64,000 nt of DNA from Ruminococcaceae bacterium UBA6413 (GTDB taxonomy: Bacteria > Bacillota > Clostridia > Oscillospirales > Ruminococcaceae), in contig DJPL01000074.1 of NCBI GenBank assembly GCA_002437415.1, forward strand, positions 6,058 to 70,057. The letters run 5' to 3'. The translations under genes were made by a program, and so were the position numbers. Of the stretch, positions 34,000-42,579 are shown piece by piece. Under the pieces are notes generated by a model. It was not told the DNA's origin. It saw nothing but the letters and a program-made list of their open reading frames with translations, and did not search any database. Position 1 is the first letter of the stretch. Every line of letters starts with the position of its first letter.

Positions 34000-35880
34000 A
34001 TGGGAAACCGGATCATACCTCCTTATCGGGAGGAAATTGAAGAAACGATACTTCCCGACAATGACAGCGAAAAGAAAACAGCATCGGAGAATGCTGTCCT
34101 ATCGGAGAATGTCGGTGAAGAAACGGAAAATAACCTGCCGGAAGAAGTAGCGGACAAGAAATCTGTTATGTCTGTCATAGCAGACAAATTATTTGATCTG
34201 ACAGTAGCGGCGGGAAAATATTTTTGCCATATAATCGCGGACTTGTTTTCAAAGCCTGCGGTATATGTTGCGCATGGCGCGAAGTTTGTATGGAAGCATA
34301 CCGCTTTATTCAGAGATGCGGTATGCAGAACATTTAAGGAGATAGGAAACTTCTTCTTCTCCCCGCTTATAAAGTCCAAGCGTGTGCTCAGGCGCACCAA
34401 CAAGCAGATAAAAGCGGCAAAGGAGCAGGGTGATAATAAGAAAGCGGCAAGGCTGTACGGCAGTATAGCAAAGAATGCGGTATTCGGCAAGCAGGGTCTT
34501 GCGGTAACGCTGTTCAACTATGCCGCACCGATCATAGCGATCGTGTTCCTTATGAGTGTTGTGGGATATGCAACAGGCACAGATTATGCGATAAAGCTTA
34601 TGGTAGACGGTAAGTTTGTGGGTTATGTCGAGAGCGAGCAGGTGTTCAATGACGCAGAGCGTATAATGCAGGAGAGAATAACCTATATAGGCAATGAGAA
34701 GAAGATAACCATGGAGCCGAGCTATTCGCTTGAAATGCTCGGAGATCAGGAGTATCTTACAAAATACCAGCTGGCGAATAAGTTGCTTGAGATTAGCGAC
34801 ACGCCCATAGAGTATGCGTATGGTATGTACATAGGCGGAAAATTCTACGGTGCGCTTGTCGACAACACCGCAGTTGAAGCCGAGCTTCAGAGGATACTTG
34901 ACAGCTACCGTACCAATGCAAAGGACGAAGATGTCGCATTTGAAAAGGATATCGAATATGTGCCCGGACTGTATCTGTCTGACAGTATTGTATCAAGCGA
35001 TGAGATAATAAAGCTTGTAAACTCGAAAAAGGAAGAGGCTTCATATTACACTGTAGTCGAGGGCGACAGCCATTCGGGAATATGCTCTAAGCTCGGTATA
35101 AGTATGGACGAGCTTGAAGCGCTGAACCCGGGCATAATGGACGAGGACTATGTTCTCAGAGCCGGTGAAAAGCTGCTTAAAACGCAGGAAGTTCCTTTCC
35201 TGTCGGTAAGTATCTCGCGAATTGAAACCTACACTGTTGATGTTCCTTATGACACTGAGTATCAGGACGATGATACCCGCTATGAGGGTGTTGAAACCCT
35301 GTATCAGGAAGGCAAAAAGGGCAAAAACAAGATAACTGCCAAGGTTTACTATGTAAACGATGAGGAAGTCAAGAGGACTATACAAAAGACCGAAAGAGTG
35401 AAAGAGCCTGTGACTGAGATCATATTGAAGGGTACTCTCCCTCCGCAGTCGTCGCATTACTCGGACGCATCGGCTGACGCGGGCAAGAAGTATATCTGGC
35501 CTGTTGACGGCGGTACATTCTGGGAATGGGGCTGGTGGGACGGCGGTTATGCCGGACACCGCGGCGTCGATATAGGTGCGCCTTACGGAACTGATGTCTA
35601 TGCCGCCGCGACCGGAACGGTAATCTTTGCGGGCTGGGATAACGGCGGTCTCGGAAATGCGGTTATGATACTCCACCCTGACGGATATACGACTGTATAT
35701 GCGCATAACAGTGAAATATTTGTAAGTGCGGGACAGGAGGTAAATCAGGGCGAATGTATAGCCGCGGTAGGCGAAACCGGACTTGCTTACGGCTGTCATT
35801 GCCACTTTGAGGTAAGGTACGGCTCGGAAAGACTTAACCCAAGGTATTATCTTAGCGGATTGCCGGATCTGGGGTATTGA
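34000..35880 (+). CDS. M23 endopeptidase with LysM and G5 domains
   Basis: A 626-residue protein starting at ATG 34000 behind AAAAGGA. The N-terminal 165 residues are charged and probably cytoplasmic, a membrane helix spans about 168-192, and the rest is outside. Outside it has a LysM domain (about 345-395; YYTVVEGDSHSGICSKLGI), a G5 domain (about 405-475; a KTERVKEPVTEIILKGT signature) and a C-terminal LytM/M23 domain (about 500-620) with GHRGVDIG and CHCHFEV, the zinc ligands of lysostaphin-type peptidases. It should cut peptide cross-links of peptidoglycan. WalR-like boxes lie upstream of its promoter. A hairpin terminator follows. Confidence 0.92.
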   Translation: MGNRIIPPYREEIEETILPDNDSEKKTASENAVLSENVGEETENNLPEEVADKKSVMSVIADKLFDLTVAAGKYFCHIIADLFSKPAVYVAHGAKFVWKHTALFRDAVCRTFKEIGNFFFSPLIKSKRVLRRTNKQIKAAKEQGDNKKAARLYGSIAKNAVFGKQGLAVTLFNYAAPIIAIVFLMSVVGYATGTDYAIKLMVDGKFVGYVESEQVFNDAERIMQERITYIGNEKKITMEPSYSLEMLGDQEYLTKYQLANKLLEISDTPIEYAYGMYIGGKFYGALVDNTAVEAELQRILDSYRTNAKDEDVAFEKDIEYVPGLYLSDSIVSSDEIIKLVNSKKEEASYYTVVEGDSHSGICSKLGISMDELEALNPGIMDEDYVLRAGEKLLKTQEVPFLSVSISRIETYTVDVPYDTEYQDDDTRYEGVETLYQEGKKGKNKITAKVYYVNDEEVKRTIQKTERVKEPVTEIILKGTLPPQSSHYSDASADAGKKYIWPVDGGTFWEWGWWDGGYAGHRGVDIGAPYGTDVYAAATGTVIFAGWDNGGLGNAVMILHPDGYTTVYAHNSEIFVSAGQEVNQGECIAAVGETGLAYGCHCHFEVRYGSERLNPRYYLSGLPDLGY

Positions 35881-35902
35881 TTTAAACTGAATAGGTGATA
35901 TG

Positions 35903-35939
35903 AAAACAACCGCTGTGTCTGAAGGCACGGCGGTTGTTT
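35903..35939 (+). terminator. Terminator after the M23 gene
   Basis: AAACAACCGC(T)GTG pairs with CAC(G)GCGGTTGTTT. A similar hairpin occurs at 36267-36300, so the second toxin cassette is flanked by related hairpins. Confidence 0.65.
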
Positions 35940-35955
35940 GGCGTATGCTCACACC

Positions 35956-35984
35956 TTGACAATTTATCGAAAGTGTGATAGAAT
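35956..35984 (+). promoter_or_regulatory. Sigma-A promoter of antisense RNA (copy 2)
   Basis: TTGACA (35956-35961) and TAGAAT (35979-35984), spacer 17 bp, at the same place relative to the toxin gene as in copy 1. Confidence 0.8.
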
Positions 35985-35990
35985 ACAAAA

Positions 35991-36078
35991 TAAAGAGGGA
36001 ACGACAGACAGCCGCTCCCATGCCAGTTAAGAAATAACCGCCGTAGTTGGAAGCTGTGGGCGGTTATTTCTTTTTATG
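35991..36078 (+). ncRNA. Predicted antisense (antitoxin) RNA, copy 2
   Basis: An RNA of about 85 nt beginning near AAAGAGGGAACGACAGACAG and ending at a hairpin (AAATAACCGCC with GGCGGTTATTT) plus a run of five Ts at 36070-36075. The first block is nearly identical to the antisense RNA of copy 1, while the middle differs. It overlaps the 3' end of the minus-strand toxin gene. Ends are estimated. Confidence 0.65.
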
Positions 36079-36162
36079 AAAAGAACCGATAGTAAATATC
36101 ATAACTGTGAACGCAGTAAGGAAAATACCTATCTGTGTTAAATCACTCAATGTTATGTACAT
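36064..36162 (-). CDS. Small hydrophobic peptide, type I toxin (holin-like/TxpA-like), copy 2
   Basis: A 32-codon minus-strand gene, ATG at 36162 behind GAAAGGGGGTG. The peptide begins MYITLSDLTQIGIFLTA and ends FHKKK. It matches copy 1 (477-575) in length, in most residues of the first half, and in the basic tail. One hydrophobic helix is predicted. The leader upstream also matches copy 1 over about 75 bases and includes a hairpin just before the ribosome site (GATGCGAAAGCATC). Its stop lies in the bidirectional terminator shared with the antisense RNA. Toxicity is inferred from the architecture. Confidence 0.75.
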   Translation of the reverse strand: MYITLSDLTQIGIFLTAFTVMIFTIGSFHKKK

Positions 36163-36240
36163 CAGCTACACCCCCTTTCAGATGCTTTCGCATCGTGGGA
36201 GATGTATTGACCGCCTGCCGTCCGAGGAACCCTCGTGGTT

Positions 36241-36269
36241 ATTTTATCATATAATTTATCGGAAATCAA
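36241..36269 (-). promoter_or_regulatory. Sigma-A promoter of toxin mRNA (copy 2)
   Basis: On the minus strand TTGATT (36264-36269) and TAAAAT (36241-36246), spacer 17 bp. Its -10 box TAAAAT is identical to that of copy 1. Confidence 0.65.
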
Positions 36270-36379
36270 CCGCTGTGCTTTGGGGTATGGCGGTTGTTTT
36301 TAGTTTTGTCATCGGTTATAAATGTTCATTTCCTTTCATAGATTTACTGTAGAGTACCCGAAAGGAAAGGACGTGCAGT

Positions 36380-37135
36380 ATGAACGAGCTGATATCAAGG
36401 AAAGAGTTTTTAAGTGAACGTAATGCGGTATATGAGCCTGACGCTGTTGCCGATGAAAAAACGGACGAGCCGCAAAAAGGTCCGAGAGTGGTCATTTCCG
36501 GAGCTGAAAACGACGAGCCTATTTCTGCGGATAACATAACCGTATCCGAAATAGTGATAAAAAACAGGCAGAGCAGGCAGTATGCGGGGCTTATATTATT
36601 TATAACAGCAGTGGCGGCGGCTGTTGCCGGCGCTGTGCTTTACGGCGATATGACGGTAGTTATACCCGATGAAATGCTGAAAAATTATCTTTCAGGGAGG
36701 ATACACGGCGGATTTTTCGGCAACGCGGCAGCTTCGTTTATCGCGGCACTGATATGGTGCACAGTGCCGTTTATATCCGGACTGTGCGCTGTCGGACAGC
36801 CTGTAGGCGTGCTTGTTCCCGCATTCAAGGGGATAGGTATAGGAATGACGTTTTCGGCGCTTATGAATACATACGGCGCAAACGGAATACCCGCTTTTGC
36901 GACGTTTGTCCTGCCATCCGCTTTTGTGGGAACGGTGATATGCTGTTATCAGTGCAGAATGTCGGTTTCGTGCTCAAACAGCGTTTTGGCGGCACTGCGC
37001 GGAAAGCCCGAGTCCGCTCCGCACTGCTACAGGGTATACCTTGAGCGGTTTGCCGTATGCTGTATAGGGTGCTTTTTGCTCGGTATAGCAGATGCAGCTC
37101 TGTCTTTTTTGCTCGGTCCGATATTCGTTATATGA
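36380..37135 (+). CDS. SpoIIM/DUF95-like membrane protein
   Basis: A 251-residue protein behind GAAAGGAAAGG. An acidic N-terminal region of about 65 residues precedes five predicted membrane helices (about 70-90, 117-140, 145-170, 178-200, 225-248). The GLCAVGQPVGVLVPAFKGIG region followed by IGMTFSALMNTYG resembles the stage II sporulation protein M family, where SpoIIM is part of the DMP complex used during engulfment. The family match is moderate, and the long acidic N-terminus is not typical. No phage or toxin link is seen. Confidence 0.6.
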   Translation: MNELISRKEFLSERNAVYEPDAVADEKTDEPQKGPRVVISGAENDEPISADNITVSEIVIKNRQSRQYAGLILFITAVAAAVAGAVLYGDMTVVIPDEMLKNYLSGRIHGGFFGNAAASFIAALIWCTVPFISGLCAVGQPVGVLVPAFKGIGIGMTFSALMNTYGANGIPAFATFVLPSAFVGTVICCYQCRMSVSCSNSVLAALRGKPESAPHCYRVYLERFAVCCIGCFLLGIADAALSFLLGPIFVI

Positions 37136-37140
37136 ACCCC

Positions 37141-37169
37141 TTGAAATTTTTACTTCACGGGTGTATAAT
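37141..37169 (+). promoter_or_regulatory. Sigma-A promoter of pduL
   Basis: TTGAAA (37141-37146) and TATAAT (37164-37169), spacer 17 bp, 44 bp upstream of the start codon. Confidence 0.75.
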
Positions 37170-37212
37170 GTTATCAGAAAAATTGCCTTTGGCAAGAAGG
37201 AAGGATAACATT

Positions 37213-37791
37213 ATGGAAAAAATGGAAGTATTACTGGAAACCTCCGCACGTCATATCCACGTTACACAGGAGGCTCTCGAAGCATTATTCGGTAAAGGTC
37301 ATGAGCTGACAAAGAAGAAGGATCTTTCTCAGCCCGGTCAGTTCGCTTGTGAAGAAAGAGTTACTATCACAGGTCCTAAGAGATCGCTTGCCAACGTATC
37401 TATATTAGGTCCTGTACGTCCTGCAACACAGGTTGAGCTTTCTGCTACAGACGCACGTTCTATCGGATGTCCTATCTTCGTAAGAGAGTCCGGCGATATC
37501 GCAGGTACACCCGGCTGCAAGATCACAGGTCCTGAGGGCGAGATCGAGATCAGCGAGGGCGTTATCGTTGCTAAGCGTCATATCCACCTTGTTCCCGAAA
37601 CTGCTGAAAAGTGGGGCGTTAAGAACAAGGACGTTGTAAGCGTTAAGGTAAACTCGGACGGCAGAAGTGCAGTACTCGGTGACGTTGTTATCAGAGTAAG
37701 CGAGAAGTTCGCAGACGCTATGCACATTGATACCGATGAGTCAAACGCTGTTATGGCTACTCCCGGTATGATGGTTGAGGTTATCAAGTAA
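37213..37791 (+). CDS. pduL: PduL-type phosphate acyltransferase
   Basis: A 192-residue protein of the PduL family, unrelated to Pta. It interconverts acyl-CoA and acyl phosphate (acetyl or propionyl). Two zinc-binding HxH motifs, RHIHVT (His14, His16) and RHIHLVP (His123, His125), and the conserved GPVRPATQVELSATDAR segment are present. There is no N-terminal encapsulation peptide and no microcompartment gene nearby, so it is likely the housekeeping phosphotransacetylase that feeds acetate kinase in fermentation. The start is ATG 37213 behind GAAGGA. It has its own consensus promoter and terminator. Confidence 0.92.
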   Translation: MEKMEVLLETSARHIHVTQEALEALFGKGHELTKKKDLSQPGQFACEERVTITGPKRSLANVSILGPVRPATQVELSATDARSIGCPIFVRESGDIAGTPGCKITGPEGEIEISEGVIVAKRHIHLVPETAEKWGVKNKDVVSVKVNSDGRSAVLGDVVIRVSEKFADAMHIDTDESNAVMATPGMMVEVIK

Positions 37792-37821
37792 ACTGCGGCT
37801 ACAATTACATACCGACACTTT

Positions 37822-37857
37822 GATCTCTGTGGCTTTTTCGGTCACAGAGATTTTTTG
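37822..37857 (+). terminator. Terminator after pduL
   Basis: ATCTCTGTG pairs with CACAGAGAT around a T-rich loop and is followed by TTTTTT. Confidence 0.8.
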
Positions 37858-37865
37858 TATACATA

Positions 37866-37894
37866 TTGAAATTATCTTCAAAACGCTGTATAAT
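37866..37894 (+). promoter_or_regulatory. Sigma-A promoter of the C1A protease gene
   Basis: TTGAAA (37866-37871) and TATAAT (37889-37894), spacer 17 bp, 49 bp upstream of the ATG. Confidence 0.75.
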
Positions 37895-37942
37895 ATTGTT
37901 ATTATAGCTAATATAAACCGTCAACCGATAACAAGGAGAAAA

Positions 37943-40900
37943 ATGAGAAAAATCATCAGAAGAATAACTGCGGCATTTACAGGTCTTGCACTGGCAGTAG
38001 GCAGTGTACCGCTTAACATTATCGCATCTGCACAGATGTCACCGGTTAAGGACGGAAAGCACGGTATGCTTTCTGCGGTGTCCGATGAATATATTGAGTA
38101 CATAAATTCGGATAATAAAGACGATACCAAAGCAGTGCCGGCTATGCTTGATATGTCGTATCTCAATGCAAGCTATGCACAGCTTGCGGAAATATCAGAC
38201 AAGGAATTTCCGTCATCGTATGACCTCAGGGATCACGGTATGGTAACGCCGGTCGAGAACCAGTCGCCTTACGGTACTTGCTGGTCGTTTTCCTCGCTGG
38301 GTTCGGTAGAGTCACAGCTTATATCACAGTTCACGGACATTTCACTGTCGAAAAAGCATCTGGTATGGAATTCGTATGAAAATGATTATATGCAGGGGTT
38401 GCTCGCAGGAATTGTAAGCGAAGAACAGCTTGAAGCACCGTATGACATCGGAGAAACAAACTGGCTTGCTGCGGCTACGATGTCTATGTGGAACGGATCT
38501 GTTTATTCGTTCAGACTTCCTTATGGCGAGGAGGATACGGAGGATCATCTCACAGGTGAAAGCGATTTTCATCTGACAGATGTATATTTCGCAACCGGCA
38601 GAACTTATATTAACGACGGATATCATAACGTTATAGATAAAACAGTTACCGAAAATATCATAAAGGAGCTAGTGAGTGAATACGGTGCGCTTTCGATAGA
38701 TTATTGCAGTGACGACTTATACTATAACAGCGAAACATATGCGACTTACTGTTATGATGAAAACGCTGTTTCCGACCACGCTGTTTTACTTGTCGGTTGG
38801 GATGATGATTTTTCAAGGGAAAATTTCGGCACGGACGACAGCACCAGACCGGAAAATAACGGTGCTTGGCTTATAAAAAACAGCTGGGATACAAGCTGGG
38901 GTGATGACGGATATTTCTGGATATCATATGACGACATCTCAATCAATTCGGCGGCAAAGTTTATTGTTGATACCGAAAGCAACTACAGCAATTACTACAG
39001 CGCTGGACAGATGTGGTCGATAACCGCTTCTGCCGATACGTTCTATAAAGATGAAAACGCAACAAAGTCGGGCTATATGTCGAATATATTTACGGCAGAG
39101 GGCAACGAACAGCTCGAAGCGGTATCATTCTACACGACCGATGTAAATACGCAGTACGAGATAACCGTTTATACCGATACGGATAAAGCTGATCCCGTAA
39201 GCGGTGAGCTTGCGTACAGCGGACAAGTGGGTACGGAGAAATATCCCGGTTATCACACTGTAGAGCTTGACAAGGCGGTTGCACTTGAAAGCGGTGAAAA
39301 TTTTTCCGTGGTAGTTAAGCTCACTAATCCGAAATATGAATATCCGTTGCCGATCGAAGTATATCTGAACAATTATTATGACTCCGAGCCGGAATATGCG
39401 AATGACGGCAGAGTGTCAATGTACAGCGAAAACGGCAAAGAGTGGTACGATGTGTCGGAGCTGTCGTATGTAACGGACGGCTGTACATTATGTGCAACGG
39501 GCTTCTGCCTGAATGCGTTTACAAACCCCTTGCCTCAGTCCGGTGCGGCATCGGAAAATGTACGTTTTTCGATAATGGGCGGTCCTGTTGCGCTCGGAAG
39601 CAAACTTGAGCTGAGCGGTGCAGACGAGATATGGTACAGCATTGACGGCGGTGCGGCTATACATTATACTAAGCCGATTATTATTGAAAAGGAATGTACT
39701 GTTTCGGCATGGAGTAAGACTGACGGCAAGAGCGGCAATATCGTCAGCCGTACATATACAAAGGCAAAGTCGGCACTTACCGAATATACGGTCAAATATG
39801 GGGAAAAGAAGTTCTTTGTGACACCGGAAATGTTTGAAACGGATACCGAAATAACCCTGCCTGTAGATGTAAGCGGCGTTTCGATACGCCCCAGAGGCGG
39901 TGACGCTATTACGGTTGACGGAAAGACAGTCGCATCTGATGAATGGTCGGAGGAGTTCACACTGACTGCGGGCGAAAGTCGCGATATTGTTATAACTTCG
40001 TCTGCTGACGGCAAGGACACAACGGAATATACGATACACGTTTCAAAGCAGTATATCGGTTATGATACCGACAAGGAAACGATAAAGTACGACGAAGACA
40101 GATATATCGTAAAGGACAAGGACGGAAATATTCTCGCAAACGGTGACTCTTTATCGGATTATACACAGCAGGAGATAAGCGTTTATAACAAAGACAACGA
40201 GCTTATTGCGACCGAAACAACACCGAAGAGATATACGATAATTCCCGATGTAAAAGCTCTGGTGTATGATAAAGAGGAAACGCTTTACACATTTAGCAAA
40301 TATTATATTTACTCGTATGCTCCCGATATGAGCGATGCGGTATCAGTCGGTGATAAAACTATAGCGCTTACACCCGGAAAGGATATCTATCTTCAGCGTA
40401 TGGCTGATATTAACGGATTTGCAAGCGACATACTTTGTATAAATGTTCCCGAAAGACCTGCCGCCCCCGTAAACGTTAAAACAAAATCGGGAATTGATCA
40501 TATCGGTATTGACAGTGACGGAACATACGAATTCCGTTTACAGGGTCAGGATACATGGACAGATGGCAGTGAATATATCTCGGAGCTTGCAGGCGATGAA
40601 GAATATACGATCAAGGTAAGAACAAAAGCTACCGAAGATGAATTTGCTTCCGAAGCCGCAACTATCAAGGTAAGAACATTAAAGGGCGTAATTATACCTG
40701 TATATTTTTCTTATGACGGAACAGTTGTTTTAGCTGACGAGAAACATCTTACCGAGCTTTGCGAAAACGTAATTGAATACGACTCTAAGGAGCTTGAGGA
40801 ATACGGATATGTATTTACGGGAACAAACAAGGCAGTTGTGAACGTCACCGAAAAAGACGGTGCTTATGTTGTGCAAAAGGATTGTGTGACATTCAGTGTA

Positions 40901-41608
40901 AAGCCTGCCGCCGATAATTCGGACAAGACAACTCATATCGTTTACTACGATGCGTTTACGGGAGAGGTAATAGAGGAAGGAACTCTCAGCTTTGCAAACC
41001 ATACGATCTTCAACATGGATAACCTTGATTGCCCCGAAGGATATGAGCATTACCTGTATGAACAAAGACAAATCGACGATCCCATAACGGAGCTGTTATA
41101 TATAGACGGCAAATGGTATCCTGCCGACAGCGACGTGAGCATACCCGTTGAAAAGCTTGCTGTGATCAATGTTAAAATTGTTGACGAAAACGGCAGCACG
41201 GTTTACGAATACAATGAATATGCGCGTTACGGAAAGTATGACGCTGAGGCAGAGATCCCTGAGGAATATACGGCTGTAGACAGCGCGGATTTTGCTGTCA
41301 GCGTTACCAGAGATGAAGACGGCAGACTTGTAAGCAACATATCGGAAGTTGTTGTAACGGTCAGAAAAAATGTCGAAGAACCGACCGAGCCTGAGAAGCC
41401 TACAGTTCCCGAAGAGCCGACCGAGCCCGAGAAGCCCACAGCTCCCGAAGAGCCTACCGAGCCTGAGAAGCCTACAGCTCCCGAAGAGCCGTCAAAGCCT
41501 GATAATCCCGACACAAGCGGCGAAATACCGTTTGCGGCGGTGATCACTCCTGTGATAGCGGTCGCGTTGATGACGTGTGTAATTGTATTGGGAAAACGTA
41601 AAAAGTAA
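37943..41608 (+). CDS. Large surface C1A (papain-type) cysteine protease
   Basis: A 1221-residue protein starting at ATG 37943 behind AAGGAG. A signal peptide (about 1-30) is followed by a papain-type domain with Cys113 in YGTCWSFSS, His279 in SDHAVLL and Asn313 in KNSWDTSWGDDGYFW; it then has a lectin-like domain (about 345-520; the combined C1-plus-lectin layout is known in Clostridia). Further beta-rich domains (about 530-1130) include a chitobiase-like C-terminal segment with YSIDGG and a cadherin-like-type repeat. A Pro/Glu repeat with units of PEEPTEPEKPTA (about 1150-1195) leads to one membrane helix and a basic KRKK end, without a clear LPXTG. It is probably anchored in the membrane and spans the wall. 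Own promoter and terminator. Confidence 0.9.
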   Translation: MRKIIRRITAAFTGLALAVGSVPLNIIASAQMSPVKDGKHGMLSAVSDEYIEYINSDNKDDTKAVPAMLDMSYLNASYAQLAEISDKEFPSSYDLRDHGMVTPVENQSPYGTCWSFSSLGSVESQLISQFTDISLSKKHLVWNSYENDYMQGLLAGIVSEEQLEAPYDIGETNWLAAATMSMWNGSVYSFRLPYGEEDTEDHLTGESDFHLTDVYFATGRTYINDGYHNVIDKTVTENIIKELVSEYGALSIDYCSDDLYYNSETYATYCYDENAVSDHAVLLVGWDDDFSRENFGTDDSTRPENNGAWLIKNSWDTSWGDDGYFWISYDDISINSAAKFIVDTESNYSNYYSAGQMWSITASADTFYKDENATKSGYMSNIFTAEGNEQLEAVSFYTTDVNTQYEITVYTDTDKADPVSGELAYSGQVGTEKYPGYHTVELDKAVALESGENFSVVVKLTNPKYEYPLPIEVYLNNYYDSEPEYANDGRVSMYSENGKEWYDVSELSYVTDGCTLCATGFCLNAFTNPLPQSGAASENVRFSIMGGPVALGSKLELSGADEIWYSIDGGAAIHYTKPIIIEKECTVSAWSKTDGKSGNIVSRTYTKAKSALTEYTVKYGEKKFFVTPEMFETDTEITLPVDVSGVSIRPRGGDAITVDGKTVASDEWSEEFTLTAGESRDIVITSSADGKDTTEYTIHVSKQYIGYDTDKETIKYDEDRYIVKDKDGNILANGDSLSDYTQQEISVYNKDNELIATETTPKRYTIIPDVKALVYDKEETLYTFSKYYIYSYAPDMSDAVSVGDKTIALTPGKDIYLQRMADINGFASDILCINVPERPAAPVNVKTKSGIDHIGIDSDGTYEFRLQGQDTWTDGSEYISELAGDEEYTIKVRTKATEDEFASEAATIKVRTLKGVIIPVYFSYDGTVVLADEKHLTELCENVIEYDSKELEEYGYVFTGTNKAVVNVTEKDGAYVVQKDCVTFSVKPAADNSDKTTHIVYYDAFTGEVIEEGTLSFANHTIFNMDNLDCPEGYEHYLYEQRQIDDPITELLYIDGKWYPADSDVSIPVEKLAVINVKIVDENGSTVYEYNEYARYGKYDAEAEIPEEYTAVDSADFAVSVTRDEDGRLVSNISEVVVTVRKNVEEPTEPEKPTVPEEPTEPEKPTAPEEPTEPEKPTAPEEPSKPDNPDTSGEIPFAAVITPVIAVALMTCVIVLGKRKK

Positions 41609-41616
41609 ATATTTCT

Positions 41617-41650
41617 GAAAAAGTCATGCTTAACGCTTGGCTTTTTCTTT
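41617..41650 (+). terminator. Terminator after the C1A protease gene
   Basis: GAAAAAG(T)C... pairs with ...G(G)CTTTTTC, followed by TTTTG. Confidence 0.6.
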
Positions 41651-41665
41651 TGTTTGTGGTAAAAT
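41637..41665 (+). promoter_or_regulatory. Possible promoter of the ZIP gene
   Basis: TTGGCT (41637-41642) and TAAAAT (41660-41665), spacer 17 bp. The -35 lies in the terminator stem of the previous gene. Confidence 0.45.
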
Positions 41666-41699
41666 GTATACAGTAAGCATATGCTAACTTGAAAAGGAG

Positions 41700-42482
41700 A
41701 TGAGATATACGGATATATTTATTATATTACTGATACCGTTTGCGGGAACAACACTCGGCGCGTTGACAGTATTTTTTATGCGCGATAAGGTAAGTCCGAA
41801 AACGGAAAAGCTACTGCTCGGGTTCGCCTCGGGCGTAATGATAGCGGCATCAGTATGGTCGCTGTTGATACCGTCTATGGAGCTGTCAGCCGATACATAC
41901 GGGAATATGAACTGGGTGCCTGAGGTTGTCGGCTTTGCGGTGGGAATACTGTTCCTGCTGGAAATAGACAGCCTTGTGCCGCACCTGCATCTTGACAGCG
42001 ACAAGCCTGAGGGTGTACATTCACGGCTTTCAAAGACGACAATGCTTTTGCTTGCGGTGACTATCCATAACGTCCCTGAGGGAATGGCGGTCGGTGCGGC
42101 GTGTGCGGGAGCGGCGGGTGAAACAATGACGTTGGCAAGCACTTTTGCGCTGGCGCTCGGTATCGCGATACAGAATTTCCCCGAGGGAGCGGTCATATCA
42201 ATGCCGCTCAAGGGTGAGGGTATGAAAAAGAGCAAGGCGTTTGTGATGGGCGTGCTGTCGGGCGTTGTAGAACCGATAGGCGCGGTATTGATGATACTGC
42301 TTGCATCGTTTATATCGCCGCTTCTTCCATATATGCTGTCGTTTGCGGCGGGTGCTATGATGTATGTTGTTATAGAGGAGCTTATACCCGAGGCGCAGAG
42401 TGGGGAACACAGCAATATAGGTACGATAGGCGCGGCGGCAGGGTTTGTTGTTATGATGGTGCTTGACTGTACGTTGGGGTGA
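41700..42482 (+). CDS. ZIP-family metal transporter
   Basis: A 260-residue protein with eight membrane helices of the ZupT/GufA-type ZIP family that imports zinc or other divalent metals. The metal-path motifs are visible in helix 4, HNVPEGMAVG, and helix 5, IQNFPEGAVISMPL; helix 6 has GVVEPIGA and the end VIEELIPEAQ. A short His-rich patch VPHLHLD precedes helix 4. The ribosome site AAAAGGAG directly abuts the ATG. A strong terminator follows at 42490. No metal-regulator site is recognised. Confidence 0.92.
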   Translation: MRYTDIFIILLIPFAGTTLGALTVFFMRDKVSPKTEKLLLGFASGVMIAASVWSLLIPSMELSADTYGNMNWVPEVVGFAVGILFLLEIDSLVPHLHLDSDKPEGVHSRLSKTTMLLLAVTIHNVPEGMAVGAACAGAAGETMTLASTFALALGIAIQNFPEGAVISMPLKGEGMKKSKAFVMGVLSGVVEPIGAVLMILLASFISPLLPYMLSFAAGAMMYVVIEELIPEAQSGEHSNIGTIGAAAGFVVMMVLDCTLG

Positions 42483-42489
42483 CAGAAAA

Positions 42490-42532
42490 GGCGCTGTGAC
42501 AAAATTTTCGCATTTCGTCACAGCGCCTTTTT
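42490..42532 (+). terminator. Terminator after the ZIP gene
   Basis: GGCGCTGTGAC (42490-42500) pairs with GTCACAGCGCC (42517-42527) and is followed by TTTTT. It shares the GCTGTGAC core with the ends of the element at 4254-4469. Confidence 0.8.
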
Positions 42533-42579
42533 ATATAAAAAAGCGCCGCCGAAGCGACGCTTTCATTGCCGGAACACGG

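Noticed and set aside
35041..36021. Open frame of 326 codons opposite the M23 gene
   Set aside because: It crosses the M23 C-terminus, terminator and the antisense promoter; no start signal.
37165..37214. Leader hairpin over the pduL start (ATAATGTTATC/GATAACATTAT)
   Set aside because: The first arm lies in the -10 box and before the likely start site, so it would not be in the mRNA; an operator role is possible but unsupported.
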